64,000 nucleotides of DNA from a virus. Location of the stretch: IMG/VR virus record IMGVR_UViG_3300037264_004862, positions 58,825 through 122,824 of that record; one strand, written 5' to 3'. The notes beneath the pieces are model-generated. The model was not told the DNA's origin. It was given only the letters and a program-made list of their open reading frames with translations, and ran no database searches. Shown here piece by piece: positions 7,955 to 15,763 of the stretch. The first letter of the stretch is position 1. The number at the start of each line of letters is the position of its first letter. Position numbers and translations under genes: made by a program.

Positions 7955-8465
7955 GTTCAATGTCATATAATTTTTGGCGCCATGCATCAACTATTGGTTT
8001 TAAAGCAATCCGACATTGAGTTAAATCAGCAGCTATAAAAGGTTTAATATGAAAAAATTTCCAATTTTTATAGAATTCACGACTTAATATTAGTTCTTCT
8101 CTTTGTTTATCATCTTCTATTATATGTTCAGGCCCATCTATTTCAATAAATATTTTAAGCTTAGTAATAGCAAAGTCTGGTTGCCTAAACGTTTTCTCGA
8201 CGCCTACAACTTTCTCTCTTTCAAATCGAATTTTATACTGTATTAATAGATTGAAAACATTACTAACACCTTTGGGCCATCGTGTTTTGTTTTTTATTGC
8301 ATATTCATGATTTTCAAATTTACTATCCATTCTTTCTTGTCGTCGTCTAACTCTACCTTTTTGTTCTAATATTATTTTGGCTTCTTGTTGTTTTTTAAAT
8401 TTAATAATTTGCCACTTCTTCTTTATTGCCAATTCTTCCCCAATTTTCTTCCAGTATCCATCCAT
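7944..8465 (-). CDS. DUF559/Vsr-like PD-(D/E)XK endonuclease, probably a mobile gene
   Basis: 173 residues from the ATG at 8465; the frame is open a few codons further to TTG at 8483. The N-terminal half is highly basic and likely binds DNA. The C-terminal half has RQPDFAI, then IFIEIDGPEH and a following REELILSREF helix. This is the D ... ExD core of DUF559/very-short-patch-repair type restriction-fold nucleases. Such genes often spread as free-standing homing endonucleases in phages. No good SD is visible. It sits at the end of the leftward block beside a hairpin-rich segment of different composition, which fits an inserted element (inference). Confidence 0.65.
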   Translation of the reverse strand: MDGYWKKIGEELAIKKKWQIIKFKKQQEAKIILEQKGRVRRRQERMDSKFENHEYAIKNKTRWPKGVSNVFNLLIQYKIRFEREKVVGVEKTFRQPDFAITKLKIFIEIDGPEHIIEDDKQREELILSREFYKNWKFFHIKPFIAADLTQCRIALKPIVDAWRQKLYDIEHAC

Positions 8466-8534
8466 AGCTGTTAAATACACCAAAAGCTTGTCCCCAGAAC
8501 CAGGTGGAGGGGAGAAATAGGTGCTTCAAACAAC

Positions 8535-8960
8535 CTATTCTTGCTTCTTATTGCCGAATTGGGGGGACCCAACCGTCATTGGAAACGAATTTTGCTGACA
8601 GATTCCCGTTAGATGTGTCGTTTTTGTCGTATCCCCAGAACCAAGCAACAAAGCACCTACGACTGCATGAAGGAATTGTAGATCAGCGTCTCTATCCTTC
8701 ATGTGGAAGGGAGTGTATTCTCCGACATTCTCAAATTCATGAGAACAACGGGGTACTACACTCCCTTTAGGATGGCTCATGGTACAACCATCCAGACCAA
8801 CCCGGCACAGTGGCCTATAACCACTTTTACTAACTGGTATTGTTTGGTAAGCTATATCAATAATGGATTTTAACTTAAACTTCTTAATATTAAGGTACCC
8901 GGTGTTAATGGGACTAGCGCCCCCACCGTACGGCACACAATGTTCAATATGAGTAGACAT
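8535..8960 (-). CDS. Doubtful open frame in the hairpin-rich region
   Basis: 141-codon frame starting with ATG but without an SD. The predicted product is Cys/His/Gly-rich, matches nothing recognised, and contains the whole nested hairpin within its coding sequence. It could equally be a by-product of a GC-richer structured RNA. Treat as hypothetical. Confidence 0.3.
   Translation of the reverse strand: MSTHIEHCVPYGGGASPINTGYLNIKKFKLKSIIDIAYQTIPVSKSGYRPLCRVGLDGCTMSHPKGSVVPRCSHEFENVGEYTPFHMKDRDADLQFLHAVVGALLLGSGDTTKTTHLTGICQQNSFPMTVGSPQFGNKKQE
8707..8767. other. Nested 11-bp plus 6-bp hairpin
   Basis: Outer perfect stem AAGGGAGTGTA (8707-8717) with TACACTCCCTT (8757-8767). Inner perfect stem TTCTCA (8728-8733) with TGAGAA (8740-8745). 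They are separated by nearly symmetric internal loops of 10 and 11 nt. Perfect nesting of this kind is unlikely in ordinary coding sequence and suggests a folded RNA or a protein-binding cruciform. Confidence 0.6.
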
Positions 8961-8996
8961 TATCCGTAATATGTACAGCAGCCAAATTTACTAGAG

Positions 8997-9542
8997 ATGA
9001 AATTAAGATTATTATCTGAGGAATCCTCAGATAATCTTTTAGAAGACCCTAGGTGGTTCATGGATACCATTACTCGCCTTGCTATACCAGTAGATTATCA
9101 GCTAGCCAAGGATAGAATCAAACAAGAGGTTGATTCTATTGGCGGGTTTGGTAATGACGATCGTTCTATGAATAATATATTTGAAGCCATTCAGAAATCA
9201 TGGCTTTGTGCTAGAATTAATGTAGAAGACTATCAGCAATATTTCCAAAAACCAGTCGGTGAGTTCCATGCTGATGATGAATTTGGTGGCGGGTTTGGTA
9301 CTAATAAGCGAGTAATAAAAGTCAATGATAAGAGTATCATTGTGACTTTGAGGATGAATTATGGCGATACCGACCGCATTACTGGTGAAGGTACGTTTCC
9401 TAAAGACATTGTCGCCACGTTGCAAAAAACTTATACCGACAATAAGTTAATTATATTACAGGCGCTTGACTCATACCTTAGAGACAATGGAAGTAGCATT
9501 AGAGAGAAATTTGGCTTGAGGATCCCAGTTCACGGTATGTAA
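8997..9542 (+). CDS. FHxDDxF-family protein 1 (LxE leader)
   Basis: 181 residues, first of five tandem paralogues. It begins MKLRLLSE, a short leader ending in LSE, and carries EFHADDEF at about residues 89-96. A later TFPKDIVATL aligns with the WPPE/MPxE segments of its siblings. Function unknown. The leader resembles T4 capsid-targeting leaders that are cut after (L/I)-x-E by the prohead protease, so this may be a protein packaged in the head (inference). First gene of the rightward block; only a weak SD (AGAG) is present. Confidence 0.7.
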   Translation: MKLRLLSEESSDNLLEDPRWFMDTITRLAIPVDYQLAKDRIKQEVDSIGGFGNDDRSMNNIFEAIQKSWLCARINVEDYQQYFQKPVGEFHADDEFGGGFGTNKRVIKVNDKSIIVTLRMNYGDTDRITGEGTFPKDIVATLQKTYTDNKLIILQALDSYLRDNGSSIREKFGLRIPVHGM

Positions 9543-9543
9543 C

Positions 9544-9969
9544 ATGAAACTCACTAAACTATTTTTGGAAGCTACTGATCCTCAACTATTAACACAATGG
9601 TGGGAAGGACTGAAATATATTAGGCACCAAATTTCTAAGAGGTTTAAAGGTTATAGAACCATCATTAAACAATTACAATTTGAAGACCCTGAATTGGTTA
9701 AGAATGCATTTAATAATTTTATGGAAATAACTACTCCATTAATAGTTTATGTGTTATCTGGATCACTTAAAAATTTGCCACAAACAGCGCCTCCAGAATT
9801 AGAATTTCATGTTGATGACCAGTTTTCTAGGGAAAACATGGCTGTTGAGGTAAAGATTTTCCCTGATGGTGTTGAATCTGAACTAGCTATGCCTCAAGAA
9901 ATTAAAGATTACCTAGTTCATATAGTAAACAGACAGAAAGCGTCTTTATACGACGCATTAGATTTATGA
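9544..9969 (+). CDS. FHxDDxF-family protein 2 (LxE-type leader)
   Basis: 141 residues, starting 1 nt after the previous gene. The leader is MKLTKLFLEA. The family motif EFHVDDQFS is at about 87-95, and the C-terminal AMPQEIKDYL segment matches the equivalent part of siblings 4 and 1. Outside these landmarks the paralogues are very divergent. The end overlaps the next gene by 4 nt (ATGA). Function unknown. Confidence 0.7.
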   Translation: MKLTKLFLEATDPQLLTQWWEGLKYIRHQISKRFKGYRTIIKQLQFEDPELVKNAFNNFMEITTPLIVYVLSGSLKNLPQTAPPELEFHVDDQFSRENMAVEVKIFPDGVESELAMPQEIKDYLVHIVNRQKASLYDALDL

Positions 9970-10826
9970 AACTTTCTACTTTATCTGAGGCACTTCATCC
10001 ACGCCTGAAGGCCACTATGGCAGAAATCAATGCTGATTTAATAAAGGCGTTGGTTTCGTCAGGTGTAAAATTTACACCTGACTCAGATGTTGAATTGAAG
10101 TATAGCGCAGGAGGGTTTCCTGCAGGATGGAATGTTGGTACATTAGAAATTGATAGCGCTACTCATACAATATGGGCGAATTTTAATGGACAAGTAGGGG
10201 TAGCTATCGAATATACACTACCAAACCGTTGGTATACACCGGCAGAACTAATTGCTACATCACAACGTAGAGCTAAACGCGAAGTGACATTCAAAGCCAA
10301 GCCAGAAGCAAATCGATTAGTAAGCATGTTAAAAAAATTTGGGCAACCAATATCTGCCTATTTTAGACCACCTAGTAATCCTGCAAAATCAACTTATGAC
10401 GAAGGTTGGTATAAAAGTACAGATGCTCTGTGGCGCGGTCGACCCGAGCTCGGGATGGGGGATGGCATTATTGAATACATTAAAACACATAATCTAACAT
10501 CAGAAGCTATTGAAAAGTTAAAAGATTCATTTTCAATGTCTGTAATGCCCCAGCGTTGGAAGCAGGTTCAAGAGAAAGCTGGAGTAATACTTCCAGAAGA
10601 ACCACAGAATTTAGAATTCCATACAGATGATAGTTTTTCACGTGATGATGTTTTTTTGTTAATTAATAAGGATGTGATATCGCTTACTGATTGGCGTGCA
10701 CAGTTCAAACCCATAACTGTTGTGACTTGGTGGCCACCAGAAATAACAAATGCTTTACGTCAAGTATGGCAAGACGCTTATGATGAATTTCTTACTAGCA
10801 TCGAAAAAGCGAAGAAACAACCATGA
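9966..10826 (+). CDS. FHxDDxF-family protein 3 (LSE|A leader)
   Basis: 286 residues, the longest sibling. The leader MKLSTLSEA is an ideal match to the T4 prohead protease rule L-x-E before Ala. The family motif EFHTDDSFS lies about residues 218-226, followed by VVTWWPPEI, which is shared with sibling 5 (VTWWPPEA). The extra N-terminal 150 residues have no recognised domain. Overlaps its neighbours by 4 nt on both sides, so the array is probably one translationally coupled operon. Confidence 0.7.
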   Translation: MKLSTLSEALHPRLKATMAEINADLIKALVSSGVKFTPDSDVELKYSAGGFPAGWNVGTLEIDSATHTIWANFNGQVGVAIEYTLPNRWYTPAELIATSQRRAKREVTFKAKPEANRLVSMLKKFGQPISAYFRPPSNPAKSTYDEGWYKSTDALWRGRPELGMGDGIIEYIKTHNLTSEAIEKLKDSFSMSVMPQRWKQVQEKAGVILPEEPQNLEFHTDDSFSRDDVFLLINKDVISLTDWRAQFKPITVVTWWPPEITNALRQVWQDAYDEFLTSIEKAKKQP

Positions 10827-11260
10827 AACTTATAAATTTGTCTGAAACATCTAGTAGTCCATCTGAGATGGCGGAAGCACTCAGGTGGATATCGGTGCTT
10901 AAGCCATATATGAGACAAGCGACAGTTGGAAAAGCTAAGAAATATGTCGCGCAATTGAAATATGATATGTCAAGATCATATTTCAATGATCCTATACATG
11001 GTTTAGCATCATCTTGGTATGAAATTATGTTGTTCATCCCTAATGATGTATTAAACCATTTATTACAAAGTCGCGAAATAAGTTTCCATGCTGACGATGA
11101 GTTTGATGACAGCGACCATAATTTCTATTGTATTAGAATTCAACCTAGTCTTTATCCACCTATTAGCACCGATATCCCAATGTCTATGCCTCCATTAGTC
11201 CAGAAATATTTATTACGATCAGCTATAGATTTTAGAGAAGAACTCAAATCGATGATATGA
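10823..11260 (+). CDS. FHxDDxF-family protein 4 (LSE leader)
   Basis: 145 residues. The leader is MKLINLSET. The family motif SFHADDEFD sits near residue 90, then SMPPLVQKYL in the position of the siblings' MPxE/WPPE segment. Overlaps both neighbours by 4 nt. Function unknown. Confidence 0.7.
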   Translation: MKLINLSETSSSPSEMAEALRWISVLKPYMRQATVGKAKKYVAQLKYDMSRSYFNDPIHGLASSWYEIMLFIPNDVLNHLLQSREISFHADDEFDDSDHNFYCIRIQPSLYPPISTDIPMSMPPLVQKYLLRSAIDFREELKSMI

Positions 11261-11862
11261 AGCTTAATTATTTATTTGAAGATCAGTATCGAAAAGGCGA
11301 ACGAAGAGGCGAAGAAACCTTCGGACCTCCAATGAGATTGACTAACTTATTTGAATCTAATTTACATGAAGAAGTTACTGATTTGTTGATTAAATATGAC
11401 ACTTATTTAAGTGTTGAATATCCATCAACTCATTGGCAAGCTAATTATGGAATGCGCCATATTGTAAGCGACATAACACAAGAAATCATATCACATACTT
11501 TACGTCCATCTGGTATGCAATTTCATGAGAAATATCAACAACGAATGGACGAGACAAATCATTTAGTTCTTACGCTTCATAAATGGCGATATGACGGAAA
11601 TAAATTTGGTAATGATTTAGAGGCTATTGGATGCAGTTTTATTGAACCACCATCTGAACCACAATTCCACGTAGATGACCAATTTAGTGAACGTTTCCCT
11701 GAAGGAGAATCTAGTGAATATATTAAAGTTGATGCTAATAGCATCAACAGCAGTAAAGGCCCAGTAACATGGTGGCCACCAGAAGCATTACAAGCATTAT
11801 ATGATTTTCGTATTAGTTTAATCAATAAAGTTAAGCAAGAACTTACTTATAGCTCAAAGTAA
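11257..11862 (+). CDS. FHxDDxF-family protein 5 (doubled leader)
   Basis: 201 residues. It has two leader-like starts: MKLNYLFED at residue 1 and MRLTNLFES at residue 26. Either the leader is duplicated or translation can begin at the second ATG (11332). The family motif QFHVDDQFS is near residue 133 and VTWWPPEA follows, closest to sibling 3. The first start overlaps the upstream stop (ATGA), favouring it. The gene ends 3 nt before the convergent deformylase gene. Confidence 0.7.
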   Translation: MKLNYLFEDQYRKGERRGEETFGPPMRLTNLFESNLHEEVTDLLIKYDTYLSVEYPSTHWQANYGMRHIVSDITQEIISHTLRPSGMQFHEKYQQRMDETNHLVLTLHKWRYDGNKFGNDLEAIGCSFIEPPSEPQFHVDDQFSERFPEGESSEYIKVDANSINSSKGPVTWWPPEALQALYDFRISLINKVKQELTYSSK

Positions 11863-11865
11863 TTT

Positions 11866-12366
11866 TTATGGTCGCTTATTGCGTAGAATTCGGAGTGCTA
11901 CTTCGTTACGTCTTAAATCAGCCTGGGTCATTCGTTCTATAAATAGCATGCCTTCGATATGATCCATTTCGTGTTGAATGGCTCTAGCACCTAGATCAAC
12001 GAAGTGTTCTTTAACATGGCCAATAGGAGTTTCGGCTTCTAGTATAGTTTCTTGGTATCTTTTGATTTTAGCGTTTATATTTGGGAAGCTTAAACAACCT
12101 TCTGTGTCTGATATAAGAGGACCATCATTTTTAATAACAGGATTAAAATAAACGCGTTCTGCGTTTTTATTTGTCGGATCACCTGTTATATTTATTATAA
12201 AAAGCTTTACACCCCATCCAATTTGAGAAGCGGCCAGTCCTATGCCACCAATTTGATACATAAGTTTAAACATTTCTTCTACTTTGGCGATCTCATCGTG
12301 GGCGTAAATTTTTATTGGAATATTAGTATTGATTAATCTATAATCAGGATACAATAACACTTTCAT
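11866..12366 (-). CDS. def-like: Peptide deformylase
   Basis: 166 residues with all three deformylase motifs: GIGLAASQIG at 41-50 (motif 1), EGCLS at 89-93 with the metal-binding Cys, and QHEMDH at 131-136 (HExxH, two His ligands and the catalytic Glu). The enzyme removes the formyl group from N-terminal Met of new proteins. Phage deformylases are known in other large phages and cyanophages. The only leftward gene between the paralogue array and the actin-like region. It converges with the array and ends 3 nt from it. Confidence 0.93.
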   Translation of the reverse strand: MKVLLYPDYRLINTNIPIKIYAHDEIAKVEEMFKLMYQIGGIGLAASQIGWGVKLFIINITGDPTNKNAERVYFNPVIKNDGPLISDTEGCLSFPNINAKIKRYQETILEAETPIGHVKEHFVDLGARAIQHEMDHIEGMLFIERMTQADLRRNEVALRILRNKRP

Positions 12367-12416
12367 ATTAATATATTAACTTAAATACTGTAGATAATTC
12401 AAAGGTAATAAGGATA

Positions 12417-12722
12417 ATGTTTAAATGGCTAAAGCGTCTATTAGGGTGTGAATCTTCGTCAAATAATATTCATGTATACCTTCATGTTGATGGTAAATTG
12501 AGAATAGAAAATGAAGCGAGATCCGGAAATACCATTATGGCTAACAAAGGATCTGTCGACCCTAATGCTACCTTTAAAACACCAGATGGAAATAGAGAAC
12601 CAGCTCGAAATTTTGAGGCAGATATCACGCCTGGGCTCTTTGCCGACACACGAGAGACAGAAGCTAGTTTCGGGACTGAAGTTGAATTACCTCCCAAGAG
12701 CGATAAGGGCTCGGGTATTTAG
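12417..12722 (+). CDS. Hypothetical small protein upstream of the actin-like gene
   Basis: 101 residues. A basic, hydrophobic N-terminus (MFKWLKRLLGC) could be a membrane-contact helix or lipid-attachment-like start; the rest is polar and Gly/Pro/Glu-rich. It has an AAGGA site before the ATG, and a CTTAAATA box (12380-12387) about 30 nt upstream may be its promoter. It lies 34 nt before the actin-like gene, so the two may act together. No family recognised. Confidence 0.6.
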   Translation: MFKWLKRLLGCESSSNNIHVYLHVDGKLRIENEARSGNTIMANKGSVDPNATFKTPDGNREPARNFEADITPGLFADTRETEASFGTEVELPPKSDKGSGI

Positions 12723-12756
12723 ATATCTAAGGAACCTATCTTATAGGAGTGGAATT

Positions 12757-13788
12757 ATGAAATGTTTAGGACTTGATATAGGCACAAAGAATATCGTACT
12801 TGCTGATCGGCGTACAGGTAAACTGAAATTCAAAAGGGAAGTTAATGGTTTCGTCGATATTATTAAGGGCGATGGTTTCATTAAACAAATGTTGCTCTCC
12901 CAAGGTATTCCATTTATTGAAAGAGATGATAAATTTACGGCGCTTGGGTGTAAAGCAGAAGATATAGCCTATCACTTTGGTAAAGTTTTACGTCGTCCAA
13001 TGGAGAATGGTGTATTGGCTGTAGGTGAAGAAGAAGCCATGAAGATCATGGCTGTGATTATTAAAAGTTTAATTGGTAAGATGGACGACGATGCTATTAT
13101 TTATTACTGTATTCCGGCCCCGGCTTTAAATGAAACGGTCAATGTACGTTATCACCAGAAAGTCGTCCAAGCCATTTTAGATTCTTATAAATCTTCTGAA
13201 GGGGCTACAATTAAGGCCTACCCAATTAATGAAGCACGTTCTATTGTGATTTCGCAGATACCCGATCGTACGGGGATTGGCATATCTTGGGGTGCAGGCA
13301 TGGTTAATGTCTCATATTGTTTATTCGGCCTACCAATCTATGAATTCTCGTTGGTCGGTTCGGGTGATTGGATTGATATGGAAAGTGCTCGTGTCACCGG
13401 AAATTTAGAAAAAACCGATGGACGCGATAAACCAAAGGCCTTAGTGTCAAAGGCTAAGGAGAAAGTTAATTTAGGCGGCCCACTACCAGAAACCAACCTT
13501 GAGAAGGCTATTTATATTAATTACCAAATTCTAATTGAAAATGTAGCCAAAGGTATTGCTGATGGTTTCCGCCAAAATGAACAGAAAGCGCGCGCCGACA
13601 AGCCAATGCCAATAGTTGTGGCAGGCGGTACTTCGATGCCAGCAGGATTTTTAGATATGTTTAAGAGTGTTTTCGCAATTCAAAAAATGCCATTTGAGAC
13701 TGGCGAAGTTAAACGTGCTGATGAACCATTATATGCTATCGCTGAAGGATGCTTAATTGCTAGTGAATTACATGATGGTAACGTGTAA
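12757..13788 (+). CDS. Actin/ParM-like ATPase
   Basis: 343 residues from ATG 12757, chosen because AGGAGT lies 6 nt upstream and the protein then opens with the phosphate-1 motif LGLDIGTKN. The longer open frame upstream merely overlaps the previous gene. A phosphate-2-like segment (GIGISWGAGMVNVS) and an adenosine motif (VVAGGTSMPAGF) complete an actin/Hsp70/ParM-type nucleotide fold. Relatives form filaments for plasmid or phage DNA positioning or cell shape. The phosphate-2 position where actins have Asp carries Ser, so hydrolysis chemistry may differ. Partner genes for a ParR-type adaptor are not obvious. Confidence 0.7.
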   Translation: MKCLGLDIGTKNIVLADRRTGKLKFKREVNGFVDIIKGDGFIKQMLLSQGIPFIERDDKFTALGCKAEDIAYHFGKVLRRPMENGVLAVGEEEAMKIMAVIIKSLIGKMDDDAIIYYCIPAPALNETVNVRYHQKVVQAILDSYKSSEGATIKAYPINEARSIVISQIPDRTGIGISWGAGMVNVSYCLFGLPIYEFSLVGSGDWIDMESARVTGNLEKTDGRDKPKALVSKAKEKVNLGGPLPETNLEKAIYINYQILIENVAKGIADGFRQNEQKARADKPMPIVVAGGTSMPAGFLDMFKSVFAIQKMPFETGEVKRADEPLYAIAEGCLIASELHDGNV

Positions 13789-13805
13789 ACAAATACAGGC
13801 CGTAA

Positions 13806-15761
13806 ATGAAGATGGTAACGCCTAAGCAAGTCATAAAATTACCGCTTATTGGTGTCAAGGACGGAGATCAAGTCCAAGACGAATTTGGTAATATATTCGA
13901 ATTTGATACTGAATTAAAAACTTGGATTTGTAAAGGGGTCAAACAAGAACCATCATTAGTAACAACTGAGCAAGCCGGATTGGTGACACCATCAATTTTT
14001 GAAGAATTATCATTGATTAAGATATTGAAAGGTCGTGGTGTCAGTTTTGATAGTTTTAAGATTGATGCTGGTGACCTTAATCCTTATTTTTATTTCTTTT
14101 ATTCATCAGATAATTTAATTAGATTTTTTCCGGAAGGCCCAAATCAACTAAGGTTAGAAATAGATCGTAATAAACTATTACAAAAATTAACTAGTCAATG
14201 TTGTGTTGGACCTAAAGGCAAACAAGGTCTCCAAGGGCTATTTGGCCATGCTGGTAAACCGGCCAATAATGAAATCTTTCAGTTACCTATAAGTACTACT
14301 AATCGTATATTCAAATTTGATACTGAAGTTGCCACGCCAATAAATACGCCGATATCATTGCGTATCTTTAGTGATACGACTCAGGTGATTGAGTTTTTAA
14401 TTCCAATAAATGCTGGTAGCACAGGCAATGATATTACTATCGTAGTGGTTGAAAATGGTCCGGAAGTTGAAATGTCTTCATTGTTTATTAATTTTGAAGC
14501 ATCAACTAATAGATTAAATGGTTCAATAACATTTACTAGTGGTGCTGACGATATTTCGATTTGGAAATATAAAGCTCGCCAAAAAGGTATTAATGGCGAT
14601 TCTGGTTCTGATGGTCTTCCGTTTTTTGAAATTGTAGAGCAATTTTTTGACGATCCTCTTCTTAGGTCTAATGATGCAATTGTCTCATTACGTAAACCGA
14701 ATACTAGTGATAACATATTATTCATTAAAAAATCGCTATTTAATGAAGTGTGTACTTCAAATTTATTGCCATCAACAACATTACCACGTGGTAAAATAAC
14801 GCAAGCTACATTTACAGGTATTCGTGTGACTTTAAGCCAATGTAAGGACGTTGGTAAGTACAAGTTTGTTCCTGATTTATTTGATGCTCCGCCATTGAAT
14901 TTACCAGCTTGGACGCCAACTCCAGACTGCTGTAATGCTTCATTCTGTAATGTTCGCAATTTTAATTGGTTTGATAAGGTAGATCCACAACTCACATTTA
15001 ATATCGAACAAGAACCATGTCTACCGGAACAATGCTGTCAAGAAGACTTTTTCTGGTGTCCTAATGTGGGTGATAATCCATGTCCAGTAGAAGGTGATAT
15101 TAATCCACCAGTTAAATTCATACGTTTTAGTTCATCTAGTTCTAGTTCATCGGATAATTCTAGTTCATCAAGTTCTACGACGTCAGTACATTCATCTGAA
15201 GGGTCGCCTACGCCGCCTTCACCAACTCCACCGGTAATGTTAGGGACTTCATCGTCTTCAATGTCTTCCCAATCTCAGTCTTCTCAGGCGCCTGATGGAT
15301 TTGTATGTGATCTTCCACAAGTTTCGAGTGTATCGAGCTCATCTGATTCTAGTGCATCCAATTTGAGCTTAGAATCAAGTGTATCTAGTGCGTCAAGTAC
15401 ATCGAGCTCATCTGATTCTAGTGCATCTGGTGCATCTAATTCTAGTGCGTCAAGTGCGTCAAGTGCATCTAATTCTAGTGCGTCAAGTGCGTCAAGTGCA
15501 TCTAATTCTAGTGCGTCAAGTGCGTCAAGTGCATCTAATTCTAGTGCGTCAAGTGCGTCAAGTGCGTCAAGTGCATCTAGTGCATCTAATTCTAGTGCGT
15601 CAAGTGCGTCAAGTGCGTCAAGTGCATCTAATTCTAGTGCGTCAAGTGCATCTAGTGCATCTAATTCTAGTGCGTCAAGTGCGTCAAGTGCATCTAGTGC
15701 ATCTAATTCTAGTGCGTCAAGTGCGTCAAGTTTGAGCTCAGAATCTAGTCAGTCGATATAA
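13806..15761 (+). CDS. Serine-rich-repeat virion or adhesin-like protein
   Basis: 651 residues. The N-terminal part opens with VKDGDQVQDEFGN, typical of phage structural proteins. The middle has short collagen-like stretches (GPKGKQGLQG and GINGDSGSDG), then a Cys-rich zone (about 370-430). A Ser-rich linker with Pro-Thr follows. The last 130 residues are almost only Ser, Ala and Asn in 11-residue units (NSSASSASSAS). No signal peptide or membrane anchor is visible. The composition resembles the heavily O-glycosylated stalks of bacterial serine-rich-repeat adhesins, and the gene is followed directly by a glycosyltransferase island. It may be a displayed fibre or fibre-like surface protein (inference). 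Residue 3 is an alternative Met start. Confidence 0.75.
   Translation: MKMVTPKQVIKLPLIGVKDGDQVQDEFGNIFEFDTELKTWICKGVKQEPSLVTTEQAGLVTPSIFEELSLIKILKGRGVSFDSFKIDAGDLNPYFYFFYSSDNLIRFFPEGPNQLRLEIDRNKLLQKLTSQCCVGPKGKQGLQGLFGHAGKPANNEIFQLPISTTNRIFKFDTEVATPINTPISLRIFSDTTQVIEFLIPINAGSTGNDITIVVVENGPEVEMSSLFINFEASTNRLNGSITFTSGADDISIWKYKARQKGINGDSGSDGLPFFEIVEQFFDDPLLRSNDAIVSLRKPNTSDNILFIKKSLFNEVCTSNLLPSTTLPRGKITQATFTGIRVTLSQCKDVGKYKFVPDLFDAPPLNLPAWTPTPDCCNASFCNVRNFNWFDKVDPQLTFNIEQEPCLPEQCCQEDFFWCPNVGDNPCPVEGDINPPVKFIRFSSSSSSSSDNSSSSSSTTSVHSSEGSPTPPSPTPPVMLGTSSSSMSSQSQSSQAPDGFVCDLPQVSSVSSSSDSSASNLSLESSVSSASSTSSSSDSSASGASNSSASSASSASNSSASSASSASNSSASSASSASNSSASSASSASSASSASNSSASSASSASSASNSSASSASSASNSSASSASSASSASNSSASSASSLSSESSQSI
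15438..15730 (+). repeat. 33-bp tandem repeat array encoding Ser/Ala/Asn units
   Basis: Tandem units of 33 bp (AAT TCT AGT GCG TCA AGT GCG TCA AGT GCA TCT) with insertions or deletions of 9-bp sub-units (TCA AGT GCG), inside the serine-rich gene. Near-identity of the units at DNA level implies recent expansion and likely length variation between relatives. It is a coding microsatellite, not a CRISPR array: there are no spacers. Confidence 0.95.
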
Positions 15762-15763
15762 AT

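Larger units (their letters stand above)
8484..8996. other. Hairpin-rich divergent region between leftward and rightward blocks
   Basis: About 510 bp with no convincing conserved gene; the base composition looks more GC-rich than the flanks. It contains a 7-bp hairpin (8516-8522 with 8533-8539), a 12-bp direct repeat TCCCCAGAACCA at 8491-8502 and 8632-8643, the large nested hairpin at 8707-8767, and a GGATGG/CCATCC hairpin just beyond it. One leftward open frame of 141 codons spans most of it. It could be a structured RNA, the remains of a mobile element carrying the adjacent nuclease, or a promoter/leader region. Rightward transcription of the paralogue array must start in or near its right end. 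Confidence 0.45.

Noticed and set aside
8504-8770. Rightward 88-codon frame in the hairpin region
   Set aside because: It is antisense to the 141-codon frame, has no SD, and the protein looks random.
8484-8996. Group I or group II intron around the nuclease
   Set aside because: The conserved core strings (P, Q, R, S or domain V) were not found on either strand, and there is no interrupted flanking exon.
15438-15730. Possible CRISPR array
   Set aside because: Units are contiguous, in frame and have no spacers; they are coding tandem repeats.
15379-15735. Long alternative frame through the serine repeat array (VRQVHLIL repeats)
   Set aside because: It is the out-of-frame shadow of the 33-bp repeats; any frame without a stop in the unit stays open. 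It has no start context.
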